Source: Puniceibacterium confluentis (GTDB lineage Bacteria > Pseudomonadota > Alphaproteobacteria > Rhodobacterales > Rhodobacteraceae). From it: a DNA stretch of 64,000 nt. This document shows positions 21,034-31,314 of the stretch, piece by piece. The stretch is taken from the NCBI RefSeq assembly GCF_007923445.1, contig NZ_VOJI01000005.1, forward strand, positions 124,001 to 188,000, given 5' to 3'. Position numbers and translations under genes: made by a program. The notes under the pieces were generated by a model. That model saw only the letters and a list, made by a program, of their open reading frames with translations, searched no databases and was not told the origin of the DNA. Each line of letters opens with the position of its first letter. Position 1 is the first letter of the stretch.

Positions 21034-22200
21034 TCATCGGCCTCTCCCTCTCAGAATATCGCCGATTTCACCCTGAGGGCGCGCCCGTGTAAAGGCCAGC
21101 AGCATCCCGACCGCAATTCCGCCCGCAATCAGCGAAGACCCGCCGTAGCTGACAAACGGCAAGGTCATGCCCTTGGCGGGCAGCAGCCGCACCGCGACAC
21201 CCATGTTGATCATCGCCTGCACGCCGAACATGCAGGCAAGACCTGTCCCCGCGAGGCGGATGAACGGGTCACGTTCCCGCATCAGGCGAATCAGGCTGCG
21301 CACCACGATGGCGGCATAGATGGCAAGGATGCACAGCACCAGCACCAGCCCGTATTCCTCGGCGGCGACGGCGATGATGAAATCGGTGTGCGCATCCGGC
21401 AGCGACCATTTCACCTGTCCCTCGCCGACACCGACCCCGAAGAACCCGCCCTCCTGGATGGCGTTGGTGGCGTAACCCATCTGCGTGTTCGGATCGACCT
21501 CGGGGTTCAGGAACCCGTCGATTCGGCGGGCAAAATGTTCGGAATTCTCATAGGCGATGGTGCCGGCGAAAACCACGAGCCCGGCCATCCCCACCAGCAA
21601 CACCATCGGCGCTCCGGCGACAAAGTACATCACGCCCCAGCCAAACAGCACCAGACAGGCCTGACCGAAATCCGGCTGCAGCGCCAGCATCAGCACGATC
21701 GCCACGGCCAGCGCAAAGGACCACAGAGTGCCCGGCGGGCCGTTGACCTCCTGGTTCGCGGCCATCATCCAGGCTGCGACCACCACAAAGCCGGGCTTGA
21801 GGAATTCGCTGGGCTGCACGCTGGCAAAACCCAGCGAGTACCAGCGCATCGCGCCCTTGCCAAAGTCTGTGCCAAAGAACGGCAGCAGCGCCAGCGCCAC
21901 GAACGCCCCGAGAAAACCGATCACCGCAAGGCGCCGCACCAGAACCGGCGACAGCAGCGATGTCAGGAACATCGCCGTCAGGGCCAGGCCGCCAAAGAAC
22001 GCCTGTCGCTGAACATAGTGGAACGGCTGAAGATTGTTGCGCTCCGCCAGGGGCGGGGACGCCGCGAGACCAAGCAGGATGCCGATCCCGAACAACATCA
22101 GGATGCAGGAAAGAGACCATTTGTCGACTGTCCGCCACCATTTCGGCAACACAGGTTCGCTGTCGCGCACGGAAACCGTGCCGTAAACCATTTCGGTCAT
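21034..22200 (-). CDS. ftsW: Peptidoglycan glycosyltransferase FtsW
   Basis: SEDS-family polytopic membrane protein that polymerises lipid II at the septum with FtsI. The 388-aa protein has about ten hydrophobic helices, the conserved GAMRWYSLGFASVQPSEFLK stretch after helix 4, and the C-terminal SEDS motif PFVSYGGSSL. I chose the ATG at 22200 (MTEMVYG); the next Met, three codons later, is also possible. The upstream 500 bases separate it from the plus-strand VPLPA-CTERM gene, so ftsW probably has its own promoter rather than relying on murD read-through. Confidence 0.95.
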   Translation of the reverse strand: MTEMVYGTVSVRDSEPVLPKWWRTVDKWSLSCILMLFGIGILLGLAASPPLAERNNLQPFHYVQRQAFFGGLALTAMFLTSLLSPVLVRRLAVIGFLGAFVALALLPFFGTDFGKGAMRWYSLGFASVQPSEFLKPGFVVVAAWMMAANQEVNGPPGTLWSFALAVAIVLMLALQPDFGQACLVLFGWGVMYFVAGAPMVLLVGMAGLVVFAGTIAYENSEHFARRIDGFLNPEVDPNTQMGYATNAIQEGGFFGVGVGEGQVKWSLPDAHTDFIIAVAAEEYGLVLVLCILAIYAAIVVRSLIRLMRERDPFIRLAGTGLACMFGVQAMINMGVAVRLLPAKGMTLPFVSYGGSSLIAGGIAVGMLLAFTRARPQGEIGDILRGRGR

Positions 22201-22746
22201 GGGAATACCGCCATCACTGCCTCTGAACGCCCGGTTGTCCGGATCTGAGCGCAAGTGTAGCGAATTCGAGCCCCTCAAGCCAGAGGAAACACGCCGGTTT
22301 TCACTGTCAGATCGGCTCGGCGTCGGAGCAGCGGCGGTTGACCGTCCGCGCCGTGTCTGACCGGCCGGGCCACTGGTTCACAGGCCGCCGGCAACGGCTG
22401 CGGCGCCCCCCGAACCGACGCGCGCAGGCTGCCGGTTCCGTCCGGGTGGTGCAGATACATGCCCTCCGGCACTGTGCTTTCACGCCACCTTTCCAGTTGG
22501 CACCGGCGCTGGAATCAGGGGCTCACGCCCGCCGGACGCGCGCTGCGCTTACCGTGATCACAGGGCGGAATTTCGGGCGAAAAAACCAGCGGACAGGCCA
22601 CTAACACCTTAAAATTCCTAAATAAATATATAGCCGAAATTCTACACTTTTTTGCCACAAATCGGCCCCACTGCTCGTGGAAATAGTGCGTCACGCGCTG
22701 CGCCACAGCGGACAGCCATAGAAAGAAGAAGATGTTAGGAATTCAG
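22201..22746. other. Divergent intergenic region ftsW / VPLPA-CTERM gene
   Basis: About 545 bases between divergent genes. The left part is GC-rich with no convincing gene. The right part (about 22600-22650) is a distinct AT-rich block with TAAATAAATATATA, a likely promoter or protein-binding region for the plus-strand gene. At 22653-22671 lies a 19-base motif that recurs with one mismatch at 35421-35439. Confidence 0.6.
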
Positions 22747-23367
22747 ATGTTCAACAAGTTTAAATACGCCCTGATTGCCGTGGGTTTGTCCGCAGCCGCT
22801 TTGACCACATCGGCGCAGGCCGCCACTATCGCGCTGAATGATTTCGGCCCGAGCGCCGTGTCCTATGGCTTTGACAACGCGGTCAGCGGAGCCGCCACGG
22901 CCGGAGACGGCTTTGCATCGTTTTCGGATGGCAATGTCTCGTCTCTGAACAATGGGCCGATGACTGGCCAATCCTACACCAACAACGGCGCCGGCGGTTC
23001 GGGTCCGGGCGGTTTCCTGCGGATTGATTTTGCATCGCTCGTGTCTGCCGTCGGTTTTGACGGCTACTACAACAACGCTCCGGTGCTGTTTCAGGTGTTC
23101 GGTGCCGCCGGCAACCTGCTTGACTCGAGCCTGACATCGCCGACGAATTACGGCGGGATCTCCGGCTTCTTCGGCCTCGACGTTGGCGCCAACCTGATCA
23201 GCTATGCGCTTGCCAGTGTTCCGGACCGCGACACCATCCACAACCTCTATATGGACAACGTGATCTACCAGCAGGTTGCCGCAGTGCCGCTGCCCGCCAC
23301 CCTGCCGCTGATCCTGCTTGCCATTGGCGGCATGGGCGTGACGGCGCGCCGCCGCAAGACGGCCTGA
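22747..23367 (+). CDS. VPLPA-CTERM sorted exported protein
   Basis: A 206-aa secreted protein. It has a Sec signal peptide (basic MFNKFKY, hydrophobic stretch, cleavage near SAQA, about residue 26), a Gly/Ser/Asn/Phe-rich beta-type body, and a C-terminal sorting tag: VPLPATLPLILLAIGG, then MGVTARRRK. This VPLPA-hydrophobic-Arg tripartite tail is the PEP-CTERM-like signal found in marine alphaproteobacteria, thought to be processed by an exosortase-type enzyme that is not in this window. The ATG at 22747 has TAGGAA upstream; the in-frame ATG at 22732 is an alternative. A terminator follows directly. A role in surface or biofilm matrix is inferred from the family only. Confidence 0.85.
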   Translation: MFNKFKYALIAVGLSAAALTTSAQAATIALNDFGPSAVSYGFDNAVSGAATAGDGFASFSDGNVSSLNNGPMTGQSYTNNGAGGSGPGGFLRIDFASLVSAVGFDGYYNNAPVLFQVFGAAGNLLDSSLTSPTNYGGISGFFGLDVGANLISYALASVPDRDTIHNLYMDNVIYQQVAAVPLPATLPLILLAIGGMGVTARRRKTA

Positions 23368-23392
23368 CGGACCGACACCATCGCGCTGAAAG

Positions 23393-23418
23393 ACGGGCGG
23401 CCAGCAGGCCGCCCGTTT
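23393..23418 (+). terminator. Intrinsic terminator after VPLPA-CTERM gene
   Basis: Perfect 10-bp GC-rich stem (23393-23402 with 23407-23416), AGCA loop, followed by a short TTT on the plus strand, 26 bases past the stop codon. Confidence 0.75.
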
Positions 23419-23527
23419 GCAATCCAACCACCGGCTGGCGTGGACTGCTCAATTTTCCGGCCCCTGACCGGCGCGGATCGCCGCACCGCCCCTTGCGCGC
23501 CACGCCACCACGCGGCTAATCAGCGTG

Positions 23528-24721
23528 ATGCATTACACCACACTCATCCTTGGCGCCGGCGCGGCCGGGCTCATGGCAGCCGCGCAGGCAGGCCCCGGCA
23601 CGCTGCTTGTCGATCACGCACGTGCGCCGGGCGAGAAGATCCGCATCTCGGGCGGAGGCCGGTGCAATTTCACCAACATGCACTGCGATTTCGGCAACTT
23701 CCTCGGCGCCAACCCGCATTTCCACAAATCAGCGCTCAGCCGATATTCGCAGTGGGATTTCCTTGACCTGGTGCAACGACACAATATCCCGTGGCACGAA
23801 AAGACACTGGGCCAGTTGTTCTGCGATCGCTCCGCCCGCGACATCGTCGCCATGCTGGTGGCCGAAACCCAGGCGGCGGGGGCCACGCTCTGGCTTCAGA
23901 CCCGGCTGCGTGACCTGAGCCGGACCGATGCCGGTTTCGTCGCCTCCCTGGAACGCGACGGCCGCAGTGTGACGGTCACCGCCGACAATCTGGTGGTCGC
24001 AACAGGGGGGAAATCGATTCCCAAGATGGGGGCCACCGGAATGGCCTACGACATCGCCCGCCAATTCAACATGCCGGTCACCGAAACCCGCCCGGGCCTG
24101 GTGCCGCTGACCTTCCCCGAGAACCGGTTCGCCCCGCTTGCCGGTGTCGCCACGCCGGTGCGGATCTGCCATGGCGGCGCCAGCTTTGACGAGGCCTTGC
24201 TGTTCACCCATCGCGGCCTGTCCGGCCCGGCAATCCTGCAGATTTCCAGCTACTGGACCGAATCCGAAAGCATCAGCATCGACCTGCTGCCGACAACCGC
24301 GCTGGCACGGATCCTGCGCGACAAGCGCCGGGTCGAAGGCCGCCGCAATCTGACCACCGAACTGACCCAGCACCTGCCGTCGCGACTGGTCGAGTTTCTG
24401 GGCCAGACGCTGGACCTGAAAGGCAACCTCGGCGATCTGTCCGATGCCCGGATCGAGTCCCTGGCCACCGCACTTGGATCCTGGACCGTCATGCCAAACG
24501 GTTCAGAGGGCTATCGCACCGCCGAAGTCACCCTGGGCGGGATCGACACTGCCGGGTTGTCCTCGGCCAGCATGATGTCAAAAACCGTTCCGGGCCTGTA
24601 CTTTATCGGCGAGGCCGTGGATGTGACCGGATGGCTCGGCGGATACAACTTCCAATGGGCGTGGGCGTCGGGCCATGCGGCAGGCACCGCGATCCGCACC
24701 GCGCAGGCCCGGGCGGGCTGA
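23528..24721 (+). CDS. BaiN/HI0933-like NAD(P)/FAD-dependent oxidoreductase
   Basis: A 397-aa flavoprotein of the HI0933/YhiN family. It has an N-terminal dinucleotide fold (LILGAGAAGLMAA), the family-typical KIRISGGGRCNFTN stretch near residue 40, VVATGGKSIPKMGATG in the middle, and the C-terminal FAD-contact region GLYFIGEAVDVTGWLGGYNFQWAWASG. The physiological substrate of this family is not settled. The start is the ATG at 23528; a GTG directly before it is in frame. It is one of three plus-strand genes lying inside the otherwise minus-strand dcw cluster. Confidence 0.9.
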   Translation: MHYTTLILGAGAAGLMAAAQAGPGTLLVDHARAPGEKIRISGGGRCNFTNMHCDFGNFLGANPHFHKSALSRYSQWDFLDLVQRHNIPWHEKTLGQLFCDRSARDIVAMLVAETQAAGATLWLQTRLRDLSRTDAGFVASLERDGRSVTVTADNLVVATGGKSIPKMGATGMAYDIARQFNMPVTETRPGLVPLTFPENRFAPLAGVATPVRICHGGASFDEALLFTHRGLSGPAILQISSYWTESESISIDLLPTTALARILRDKRRVEGRRNLTTELTQHLPSRLVEFLGQTLDLKGNLGDLSDARIESLATALGSWTVMPNGSEGYRTAEVTLGGIDTAGLSSASMMSKTVPGLYFIGEAVDVTGWLGGYNFQWAWASGHAAGTAIRTAQARAG

Positions 24722-24833
24722 CCACCCCCAGTCCCATTCCCCGCAGCAAGGCCGCAACAGACCGGCACCACGACAGGCCGTAGCCCTTCCGCACCGCTTG
24801 CAGACAGTTGCCCGGCCCCGACCGCAGCCACTC

Positions 24834-24861
24834 TTGAAGCCCTGCACAAACGTCATATAAT
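24834..24861 (+). promoter_or_regulatory. Sigma-70-type promoter for the 24892 gene
   Basis: TTGAAG at 24834-24839 and TATAAT at 24856-24861 with a 16-base spacer, close to the housekeeping consensus. The predicted start of transcription (about 24868) lies some 24 bases before the ATG at 24892. It shows that the following gene can be expressed on its own. Confidence 0.7.
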
Positions 24862-24891
24862 CCTTACCACACAGTCACATCCGGCGGTTTC

Positions 24892-25581
24892 ATGGTCTTT
24901 GCCGATCACCCCACCCTGCACCCTCTCAATCTGGGGCGCACCCTGGAGGCGCATGTGCCGCGCAAGGCAATGCGCGACTGGTGGAACCGCGTGCTCTATG
25001 GGGCCGACGCGCCGCTGTCGGACGAATGTATCTACGTCCGCCCCGCCGATGTGCTGTTCGGCTACGACAAGTCAGGCGGCAAACGTCCCCTGCGCCGCCA
25101 GGAAAGCGGTCTGGTCGTCGACGGCGACTGGGATCAGAGCCGGTACCTGCTGGATACACATGTCAAACTGTCCAGCAGCCGGTTGCACTTTGTCGATGGT
25201 GTTCCCTGGGATCAAACGCCGCTGTTCGACCGCATGTTGGCGGAAATCGCCAAGGGCCATGTGCCGGACGGCTGCGCCACCCGCGCCGACGTGATTGCAC
25301 GGTATGCCGCGCTCGACCGCGTCTATGACGAGGTTCAGCGCCGGGGCCGCCTGCTCACCCGTTCAGAGATGCCCGAGTATTTTCGCCGCGAACATGGCGG
25401 GATCCTCATTCACCTGGGCCGCGACGGCACGTTCCTGCGCGCCAGTGGCGGCATGCACCGTTTCGCCATCGCCCGAATTCTGGACCTGCCCGAGATTCCG
25501 GCGCAGCTGGGCGTCGTGCATCCGCAGGCGCTCTACATGAACCTGCTGGCCCCGCTGCGCAAATCGATCCACCACGGTTAG
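24892..25581 (+). CDS. Unknown protein with ParB/sulfiredoxin-fold-like C-terminus
   Basis: A 229-aa soluble protein that I do not recognise with certainty. It has no signal peptide or membrane helix. The C-terminal third contains [27 protein letters not shown] followed by [13 protein letters not shown] (quoted in two parts); the G-x-H-R-x-A-x-A-x-x-L pattern before a short IP strand resembles the GHHR-type motif of ParB/Srx-fold domains. The body is rich in Arg, Asp and Trp. It has its own sigma-70-like promoter. Its stop shares two bases with the murD stop on the other strand, so the genes are convergent. Function is unknown; the fold suggestion is inference from one motif. Confidence 0.75.
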   Translation: MVFADHPTLHPLNLGRTLEAHVPRKAMRDWWNRVLYGADAPLSDECIYVRPADVLFGYDKSGGKRPLRRQESGLVVDGDWDQSRYLLDTHVKLSSSRLHFVDGVPWDQTPLFDRMLAEIAKGHVPDGCATRADVIARYAALDRVYDEVQRRGRLLTRSEMPEYFRREHGGILIHLGRDGTFLRASGGMHRFAIARILDLPEIPAQLGVVHPQALYMNLLAPLRKSIHHG

Positions 25582-26984
25582 CTCAGGCCAAGCCCGTGGC
25601 CCACGCGGGCGGCGAAATCATCGCCGCGCTGCTCGAAATTGTCATACTGATCAAAGCTCGCCGCCGCCGGTGCCAGCAGCACCACGTCACCCGGCTCGGC
25701 GTCGGCCATGGCCTGCGCCACCGCTCGCTCCATCGTGGTGCAGACCTCGGTCGAGATCCCGCCCAGGCCCATGGCAAAGCCTGCCGCCTCGCGCCCGATG
25801 ACATACGCCTTGCGCACGTGACCCAGCCCCGGGACCAGCCCGTCCAGGCCACCGTCCTTCTGCAACCCGCCGCAGATCCAGCGGATGTTGTCAAAGGCCA
25901 GCAATGCCTTGACGGCCGAGTCGACGTTTGTCGCCTTGGAGTCGTTGACATAGGTGACTCCCGCTGCTTCCGCGACGATCTGGCTGCGGTGCGGCAGACC
26001 CTTGAAGGTCTGCAGCGCCGCCTCGATCTGTTTGGGGCCCATGCCAAGACTGCGACAGACCGCAAAGGCAGCACAGGCATTCTGGTGATTGTGCGCGCCC
26101 GGCAGCCCCTTGACGCCGCGCAGGTCAAGCGAGGCAACCTGCCGCCCCTTGCGCCACTCGCTCAGGAACCCCTTGCGGGCAAAGACATCCCAGCCCGGCC
26201 CGCCCAGCTTCTGCCCCGAGGACACCCGGATCACCCGGTCATCCCCCGGCCCCTCGCTCAACTGGTTGACCAGCGACCGGCCCTCGGGCTCGTCCACGCC
26301 GATCACCGCGCGGTCCGGCCCGCCCTCGGCAAACAGCCGACGCTTGGCCGCAAAATATCCGCCCAGCCCGGCGTGCCGGTCCAGGTGGTCTGGGCTGAGA
26401 TTGGTGAACACCGCCACATCCGGCGTCAGCGCGCGGGCGAGATCGGTCTGATAGGAACTGAGTTCCAGCACCACCACACCGCCTTCGCCGGGCGGGTCGA
26501 TGTCCAGCACGCCACGGCCGATATTGCCCGCCAGCTGGCTGCCGCGCCCGGCCTCGCTCAGGATATGATGGATCAGCGCCGAAGTGGTGGACTTGCCGTT
26601 GGATCCGGTCACCGCCACCACCCGTGGCGTCACGTCATACTGGTCCCAGTCCGCCACGGCGAGCGAGCGGAAAAACAGCCCGATGTCATTGTCCACCGGA
26701 ACCCCTGCCGCCCAGGCGGCAGCGATCACCGGGTTGGGCGCCGGATAGAGATGCGGAATCCCGGGGCTGACCATCAGACAGGCGACCCCGTCAAAGGCCC
26801 CGTCGCGGCTCAGATCCCGCAGCTCCAGACCTTCGGCGGCGGCCAGATCCCGGGCCGCCGGATTGTCGTCCCAGCACAGCGGAACAGCCCCCCCGGCCGC
26901 CAGAGCCCGCGCCGCCGACAGGCCGGATCGCCCCAGCCCCAGCACAGCCACCGACTGCCCCTCAAATCCCTGAACCGGTATCAT
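25578..26984 (-). CDS. murD: UDP-N-acetylmuramoylalanine--D-glutamate ligase MurD
   Basis: Second Mur ligase; adds D-Glu to UDP-MurNAc-L-Ala. The 468-aa protein begins [21 protein letters not shown], has the P-loop [13 protein letters not shown] near residue 125, [10 protein letters not shown], the carbamylated-Lys/ATP region, HRSQIVAE and NDSKATN typical of MurD, and a C-terminal Rossmann-like domain. The ATG at 26984 has AGAGGG upstream; in-frame codons beyond it have no similarity to MurD. It follows mraY with a 254-base gap, unusually loose for this cluster. Confidence 0.96.
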   Translation of the reverse strand: MIPVQGFEGQSVAVLGLGRSGLSAARALAAGGAVPLCWDDNPAARDLAAAEGLELRDLSRDGAFDGVACLMVSPGIPHLYPAPNPVIAAAWAAGVPVDNDIGLFFRSLAVADWDQYDVTPRVVAVTGSNGKSTTSALIHHILSEAGRGSQLAGNIGRGVLDIDPPGEGGVVVLELSSYQTDLARALTPDVAVFTNLSPDHLDRHAGLGGYFAAKRRLFAEGGPDRAVIGVDEPEGRSLVNQLSEGPGDDRVIRVSSGQKLGGPGWDVFARKGFLSEWRKGRQVASLDLRGVKGLPGAHNHQNACAAFAVCRSLGMGPKQIEAALQTFKGLPHRSQIVAEAAGVTYVNDSKATNVDSAVKALLAFDNIRWICGGLQKDGGLDGLVPGLGHVRKAYVIGREAAGFAMGLGGISTEVCTTMERAVAQAMADAEPGDVVLLAPAAASFDQYDNFEQRGDDFAARVGHGLGLS

Positions 26985-27238
26985 TGCACATGCCCTCTTG
27001 GTCTTTTGTGCAGCGCTACCGGAAATTGCGCGGGCTTTCCAGAGAGCGGATCTTCTCCGGGGTCTAAATATCCCGGGGGGGGCGCCCGCTTGCCGAGCGG
27101 CGGGGGCAGCCCCCCAACCATCGCGCAGGACCGGCCGACGACCGAATTGGTCGCCACGCGCGCCAGAGGTCGCGCAGCGGCTGCGGTATGACACAGATGG
27201 AACAGCCGGGCGCGCCCGGCCCGATCACGGTGCCCGGA
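26985..27238. other. Intergenic region mraY to murD
   Basis: 254 bases in which the cluster is silent. No gene is supported and no clear intrinsic terminator was recognised; the stretch near 27075-27110 is G- and C-rich and could slow or reinitiate transcription. Confidence 0.4.
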
Positions 27239-28321
27239 TCAGCGCACCTTGAGGGTTGCCAGTCCGATGATGGCGAGGATCAGCGAAATGATCCAGAACC
27301 GGATCACGATGGTCGGCTCGGCCCAGCCCTTTTTCTCATAGTGATGATGGATCGGCGCCATCAGGAACACCCGCTTGCCGGTGCGCTTGAAGTACAGCAC
27401 CTGAATGATCACCGACAGCGCCTCGACCACAAAAAGCCCGCCGACGATGCCCAGCACGATCTCGTGTTTGGTGGCGACGGCAATGGCCCCCAGAGCCCCG
27501 CCCAGCGCCAGCGATCCGGTGTCGCCCATGAACACCGCCGCCGGCGGCGCATTGTACCACAGAAAGCCGAGTCCGCCGCCGATCAGCGCCGCTGTAAAGA
27601 TCAGGATCTCGCCGGTGCCCGGCACATAGTGCACATCCAGGTATTCGGTAAAGTCGACACGTCCCACGGCATAGGCAATCACCCCCAGAGTGCCCCCGGC
27701 GATCATCACCGGCATGATCGCCAACCCGTCGAGCCCGTCGGTCAGGTTCACGGCATTGGCCGCACCGACGATCACGAACATCGAAAACGGCACAAAGAAC
27801 CATCCGAGGTTGAGCAACGTGTTCTTGAACACCGGCAATGCCAGCTGGTTGGTCAGGTCGGCGGGATGGTACAGCGAGGCCCAGTAGGCGGCGACCCCGG
27901 CGATGAAGAACCCCAGCAGCAGCCGCACCCGGCCCGACACCCCGGCCGAGGTCTGCTTGCGCACCTTGGCGTAATCGTCGGCAAAGCCGATGGCGGCAAA
28001 GGACATGGTCACAAACAGCACCATCCAGACAAAGGGATTGTCCAGCCGTGCCCACAACAGCGTCGAGGTCAGCAACGCGCCGACGATCAGCAGGCCGCCC
28101 ATCGTCGGCGTGCCGGCCTTGACGAAATGCCCCTCGGGACCGTCGGTCCGGATCGGCTGGCCCTTGCCCTGCGTGCGCCGCAGGACGTTGATCAACGGCT
28201 GGCCGAACAGAAACCCGAACACCAGCGCCGTCATGAAGGCCCCGCCGGCGCGAAAGGTGATATAACGGAAAAGGTTGAAGAAATCGCCGCCATCCGACAG
28301 TCCGGTCAGCCAATACAGCAT
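27239..28321 (-). CDS. mraY: Phospho-MurNAc-pentapeptide transferase MraY
   Basis: Polytopic membrane enzyme making lipid I from UDP-MurNAc-pentapeptide and undecaprenyl phosphate. The 360-aa length and about ten hydrophobic segments fit. Catalytic signatures are present: the Asp pair in [33 protein letters not shown], and the His cluster [12 protein letters not shown] in the last cytoplasmic loop. It lies 33 bases after murF. Confidence 0.97.
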   Translation of the reverse strand: MLYWLTGLSDGGDFFNLFRYITFRAGGAFMTALVFGFLFGQPLINVLRRTQGKGQPIRTDGPEGHFVKAGTPTMGGLLIVGALLTSTLLWARLDNPFVWMVLFVTMSFAAIGFADDYAKVRKQTSAGVSGRVRLLLGFFIAGVAAYWASLYHPADLTNQLALPVFKNTLLNLGWFFVPFSMFVIVGAANAVNLTDGLDGLAIMPVMIAGGTLGVIAYAVGRVDFTEYLDVHYVPGTGEILIFTAALIGGGLGFLWYNAPPAAVFMGDTGSLALGGALGAIAVATKHEIVLGIVGGLFVVEALSVIIQVLYFKRTGKRVFLMAPIHHHYEKKGWAEPTIVIRFWIISLILAIIGLATLKVR

Positions 28322-28354
28322 GTCAGTCTTCCCTTTTCACGTGCTCAGGCGCCG

Positions 28355-29791
28355 TCAGGCGTCGGTCAGGCCAGCGCCTTGGCGCATTTTGCGGATAGCG
28401 TCAACTACCCGTCCCAGCCCCATGCTCAAACTCGCCTTGACGAGAACCACGTCGCCGGCGTCCAGATCATGGCGCAGACCTTCGGCCATCTCGGCGCTGG
28501 TGCTGGTCCAGCGGCCACGCTTGGTCTCCGGCAGTGCCGCGTGCATGTGGCGCATCAGCGGGCCGACACAATGCACCACGTCCACCGCCGCGATGGCGGG
28601 CTGGCTTGCCAGTTCGGCGTGCAATTCGGCCTCTGACGTGCCCAGCTCCTTCATGTCGCCCAGATAGGCAATGCGGCGGCCCAGACTGACCCGGCCGATG
28701 TCGTGCTTGACTTCGGCCGAGGCCAGAACCTCGAGCGCCGCCGCCATCGACGCCGGGTTGGCGTTATAGGCATCGTCGATCAGCTCGAATGTCATGTGGG
28801 TGTCGACCGCGTCCATGGCGATGACTTCGCGCATCCCGCGCCCTGCTCCGGGTGTCCAGCGCCCGAGGTCCGCCAGCGCTGTCGCCCGGTCCAGACCCAG
28901 GGCGCCTGCCACGGCCACCACCGACATCGCGTTGACGGCAAAGTGCCGCCCCGGCACCGATATCTTGTAGAGCACCGGCGCGCGCCAGGCCCGTCCCTGC
29001 ACCACGGTCGTCTGATCGCCGATGCGCAGGTCGCTGACCCGGTGATGACACTGTGCGGATTCGCCGAATGTCACGACTCGGGCACCTTTTTCCCGTGCCG
29101 CCGCGATCAGGATGTCCGATGTCGCAAGATCCCCGTTGAGGATCGCCACGCCGCCGGGTTCCAGCCCGTCGACAATCGCGGCCTTTTCGCGCGCGATGCC
29201 TTCCAGGCTTTCGAACGCCGCCAGATGCGCCGGCGCCACGATGGTCACAACCGCCACATGCGGACGCGCCATGCGGCTGAGCGGTGCAATCTCTCCGGGG
29301 TGGTTCATGCCGATCTCGATCACCGCAAAATCGCTGTCTGCCGGCATCCGCGCCAAGGTCAGCGGCACGCCCCAGTGGTTGTTGTAGCTCGCCTCGGCGG
29401 CATGGGTCTTGCCCTGCCCGCCCAGCACCTTGCGCAGCATCTCCTTGGTCGAGGTCTTGCCGACAGAGCCGGTCACCGCCACCACCCGGGCCCGGCTGCG
29501 CGCCCGGGACGCCACCCCCAATGCCTCGAGTGCCGCCTGCACATTCCTGACGATCAGCAGCGGGGCATCCGCAGCAAGCCCCTCGGGCACCCGTTCGACC
29601 AGCGCCGCCGCCGCCCCTGCCTCGAGCGCCTGAGCGACAAAGTCATGTCCGTCCCGCGCCGCCGTCAGCGCCACGAACAGATCGCCGCGCCGCAGGGTCC
29701 GGGTGTCGATGGACACGCCCGAAGCCGCCCACGCCCCGGTGGTCTGCCCCCCGGTCGCCGCCACCGCGTCATCGGATGTCCAGAGTGTCAT
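28355..29791 (-). CDS. murF: UDP-MurNAc-tripeptide--D-Ala-D-Ala ligase MurF
   Basis: Last Mur ligase; adds D-Ala-D-Ala to complete the pentapeptide. The 478-aa protein has an N-terminal substrate domain (SIDTRTLRRGDLFVAL), the P-loop VTGSVGKTSTKEML near residue 110, EASYNNHWGVPLTL and EIGMNHPGEI specific to MurF, and a C-terminal domain with DDAYNANPASM. Its ATG overlaps the murE stop as ATGA. Confidence 0.96.
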   Translation of the reverse strand: MTLWTSDDAVAATGGQTTGAWAASGVSIDTRTLRRGDLFVALTAARDGHDFVAQALEAGAAAALVERVPEGLAADAPLLIVRNVQAALEALGVASRARSRARVVAVTGSVGKTSTKEMLRKVLGGQGKTHAAEASYNNHWGVPLTLARMPADSDFAVIEIGMNHPGEIAPLSRMARPHVAVVTIVAPAHLAAFESLEGIAREKAAIVDGLEPGGVAILNGDLATSDILIAAAREKGARVVTFGESAQCHHRVSDLRIGDQTTVVQGRAWRAPVLYKISVPGRHFAVNAMSVVAVAGALGLDRATALADLGRWTPGAGRGMREVIAMDAVDTHMTFELIDDAYNANPASMAAALEVLASAEVKHDIGRVSLGRRIAYLGDMKELGTSEAELHAELASQPAIAAVDVVHCVGPLMRHMHAALPETKRGRWTSTSAEMAEGLRHDLDAGDVVLVKASLSMGLGRVVDAIRKMRQGAGLTDA

Positions 29792-31272
29792 GCCAGCCTC
29801 CCGTCCAGCGCCGAAACCGCGACGCTCGCCTGTTCGGCATCATCAAAGGGAAACACCGTCTCGCCAACGGTCTGCCCGGTCTCGTGGCCCTTGCCACAGA
29901 TCAGCAGCGCATCGCCCGGTCCCAGTGCGTCGACACCGCGCAGGATGGCCTCGGCGCGGTCACCGACCTCCAGCGCGCCGGGGGCGCCCTCCAGCACCGC
30001 CGCGCGGATCAGCGCCGGGTCTTCCGAGCGCGGATTATCGTCGGTGACAATCACCTGATCCGCCGCCGCAAGCGCGGCGCGGCCCATCAGCGGCCGTTTG
30101 CCGGCGTCGCGGTCCCCCCCCGCGCCGACAATGGCGATAAGCCGGCCCATCACATGCGGTCGCAGTGCCCGGATCGCCTTTTCCACCGCATCCGGCGTGT
30201 GGGCATAGTCCACGAAGACCGCCGCGCCGTTTTCACGCGTCGCGGCCAGTTGCATCCGGCCCCGCACGGTGTTGAGGAACGGCAGGGTCTCGAACACCCG
30301 CTGTGCGTCGGCACCGCAGGCGATCACCAGACCTGCCGCCAGCAACACGTTCTCGGCCTGAAACCCACCGATCAGATCCAGCCGCAACTGTCGCACGCGG
30401 CCGTCCCAGCGGATGCGCACATCCTGTCCGGTGGAGTCATAGCGCTGCGCCATCAGGCACAGGTCCGCCCCTTCGCCGGTGCCGACGGTGATCAGGGACT
30501 GCCCCCGGGCGCGGGCAATCGCGGCCATGTCCACGCCGCGGGCGTCGTCGATGTTGACCACCGCCACACCGTCCTCGGGCAGCACCCGGGCAAACAGCCC
30601 GGCCTTGGCGGCAAAGTAGTCCTCGAACGAGGCGTGGTAATCCAGATGATCCTGGGTGAAGTTGGTGAACCCGGCGGCCCGCAGCTGTACACCGTCCAGG
30701 CGCCGCTGTTCCAGACCGTGCGAAGAGGCCTCCATCGCCGCATGGTCGATACCGGCCGCGGCCGCTGCCGCCAGAACCCGGTGCAGCGTCACGGGCTCGG
30801 GGGTGGTGTGGCGCAGCGGCGCCTGCCAGTCCCCCTCGACCCCGGTGGTGCCGACGTTGACCGCAGACAGCTCGAGTTCCTGCCAGATCTTGCGCACAAA
30901 GGTGGCCACAGAGGTCTTGCCGTTGGTGCCGGTCACCGCGACCATCACGTCGGGCTGTGCGCCGAACCACAGCGCTGCCGTATAGGCCAGCGTCTGGCGC
31001 GGATCGGCGGCGATCACCAAAGCGGCGTCGGATGCGGCCAGTTCGCTGCCGGCAATCCGCGCGCCGGTTGCGTCCGTCAGAACCGCGCTGGCCCCAAGGC
31101 TGAGTGCGTACTGGATGAATGTCGCGCCGTGGATACGGGTGCCGGGAAGCGCGGCGAACAGGTAGCCGGGCTTGACATCGCGGCTGTCCACCGCAATCCC
31201 GCGGACCTGTGTTTCGCGCCCGGCCCGGGCGGTCAGACCCAGGTCGGCCAGTGTCTTGACGGTGTCGCTCAT
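29788..31272 (-). CDS. murE: UDP-MurNAc-Ala-Glu--meso-diaminopimelate ligase MurE
   Basis: Third Mur ligase. The 494-aa protein has the P-loop VTGTNGKTSVATFV near residue 112, NFTQDHLDYHASFEDY, and the DNPRSEDP motif; the DNPR sequence is the signature of enzymes that accept meso-diaminopimelate rather than lysine, fitting a Gram-negative wall. It overlaps murF by four bases and is 42 bases after ftsI. Confidence 0.97.
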   Translation of the reverse strand: MSDTVKTLADLGLTARAGRETQVRGIAVDSRDVKPGYLFAALPGTRIHGATFIQYALSLGASAVLTDATGARIAGSELAASDAALVIAADPRQTLAYTAALWFGAQPDVMVAVTGTNGKTSVATFVRKIWQELELSAVNVGTTGVEGDWQAPLRHTTPEPVTLHRVLAAAAAAGIDHAAMEASSHGLEQRRLDGVQLRAAGFTNFTQDHLDYHASFEDYFAAKAGLFARVLPEDGVAVVNIDDARGVDMAAIARARGQSLITVGTGEGADLCLMAQRYDSTGQDVRIRWDGRVRQLRLDLIGGFQAENVLLAAGLVIACGADAQRVFETLPFLNTVRGRMQLAATRENGAAVFVDYAHTPDAVEKAIRALRPHVMGRLIAIVGAGGDRDAGKRPLMGRAALAAADQVIVTDDNPRSEDPALIRAAVLEGAPGALEVGDRAEAILRGVDALGPGDALLICGKGHETGQTVGETVFPFDDAEQASVAVSALDGRLA

Positions 31273-31314
31273 GAAAGCCCCCCAGCCTTCGGTCGGATGC
31301 GCAGCACCGACCCG

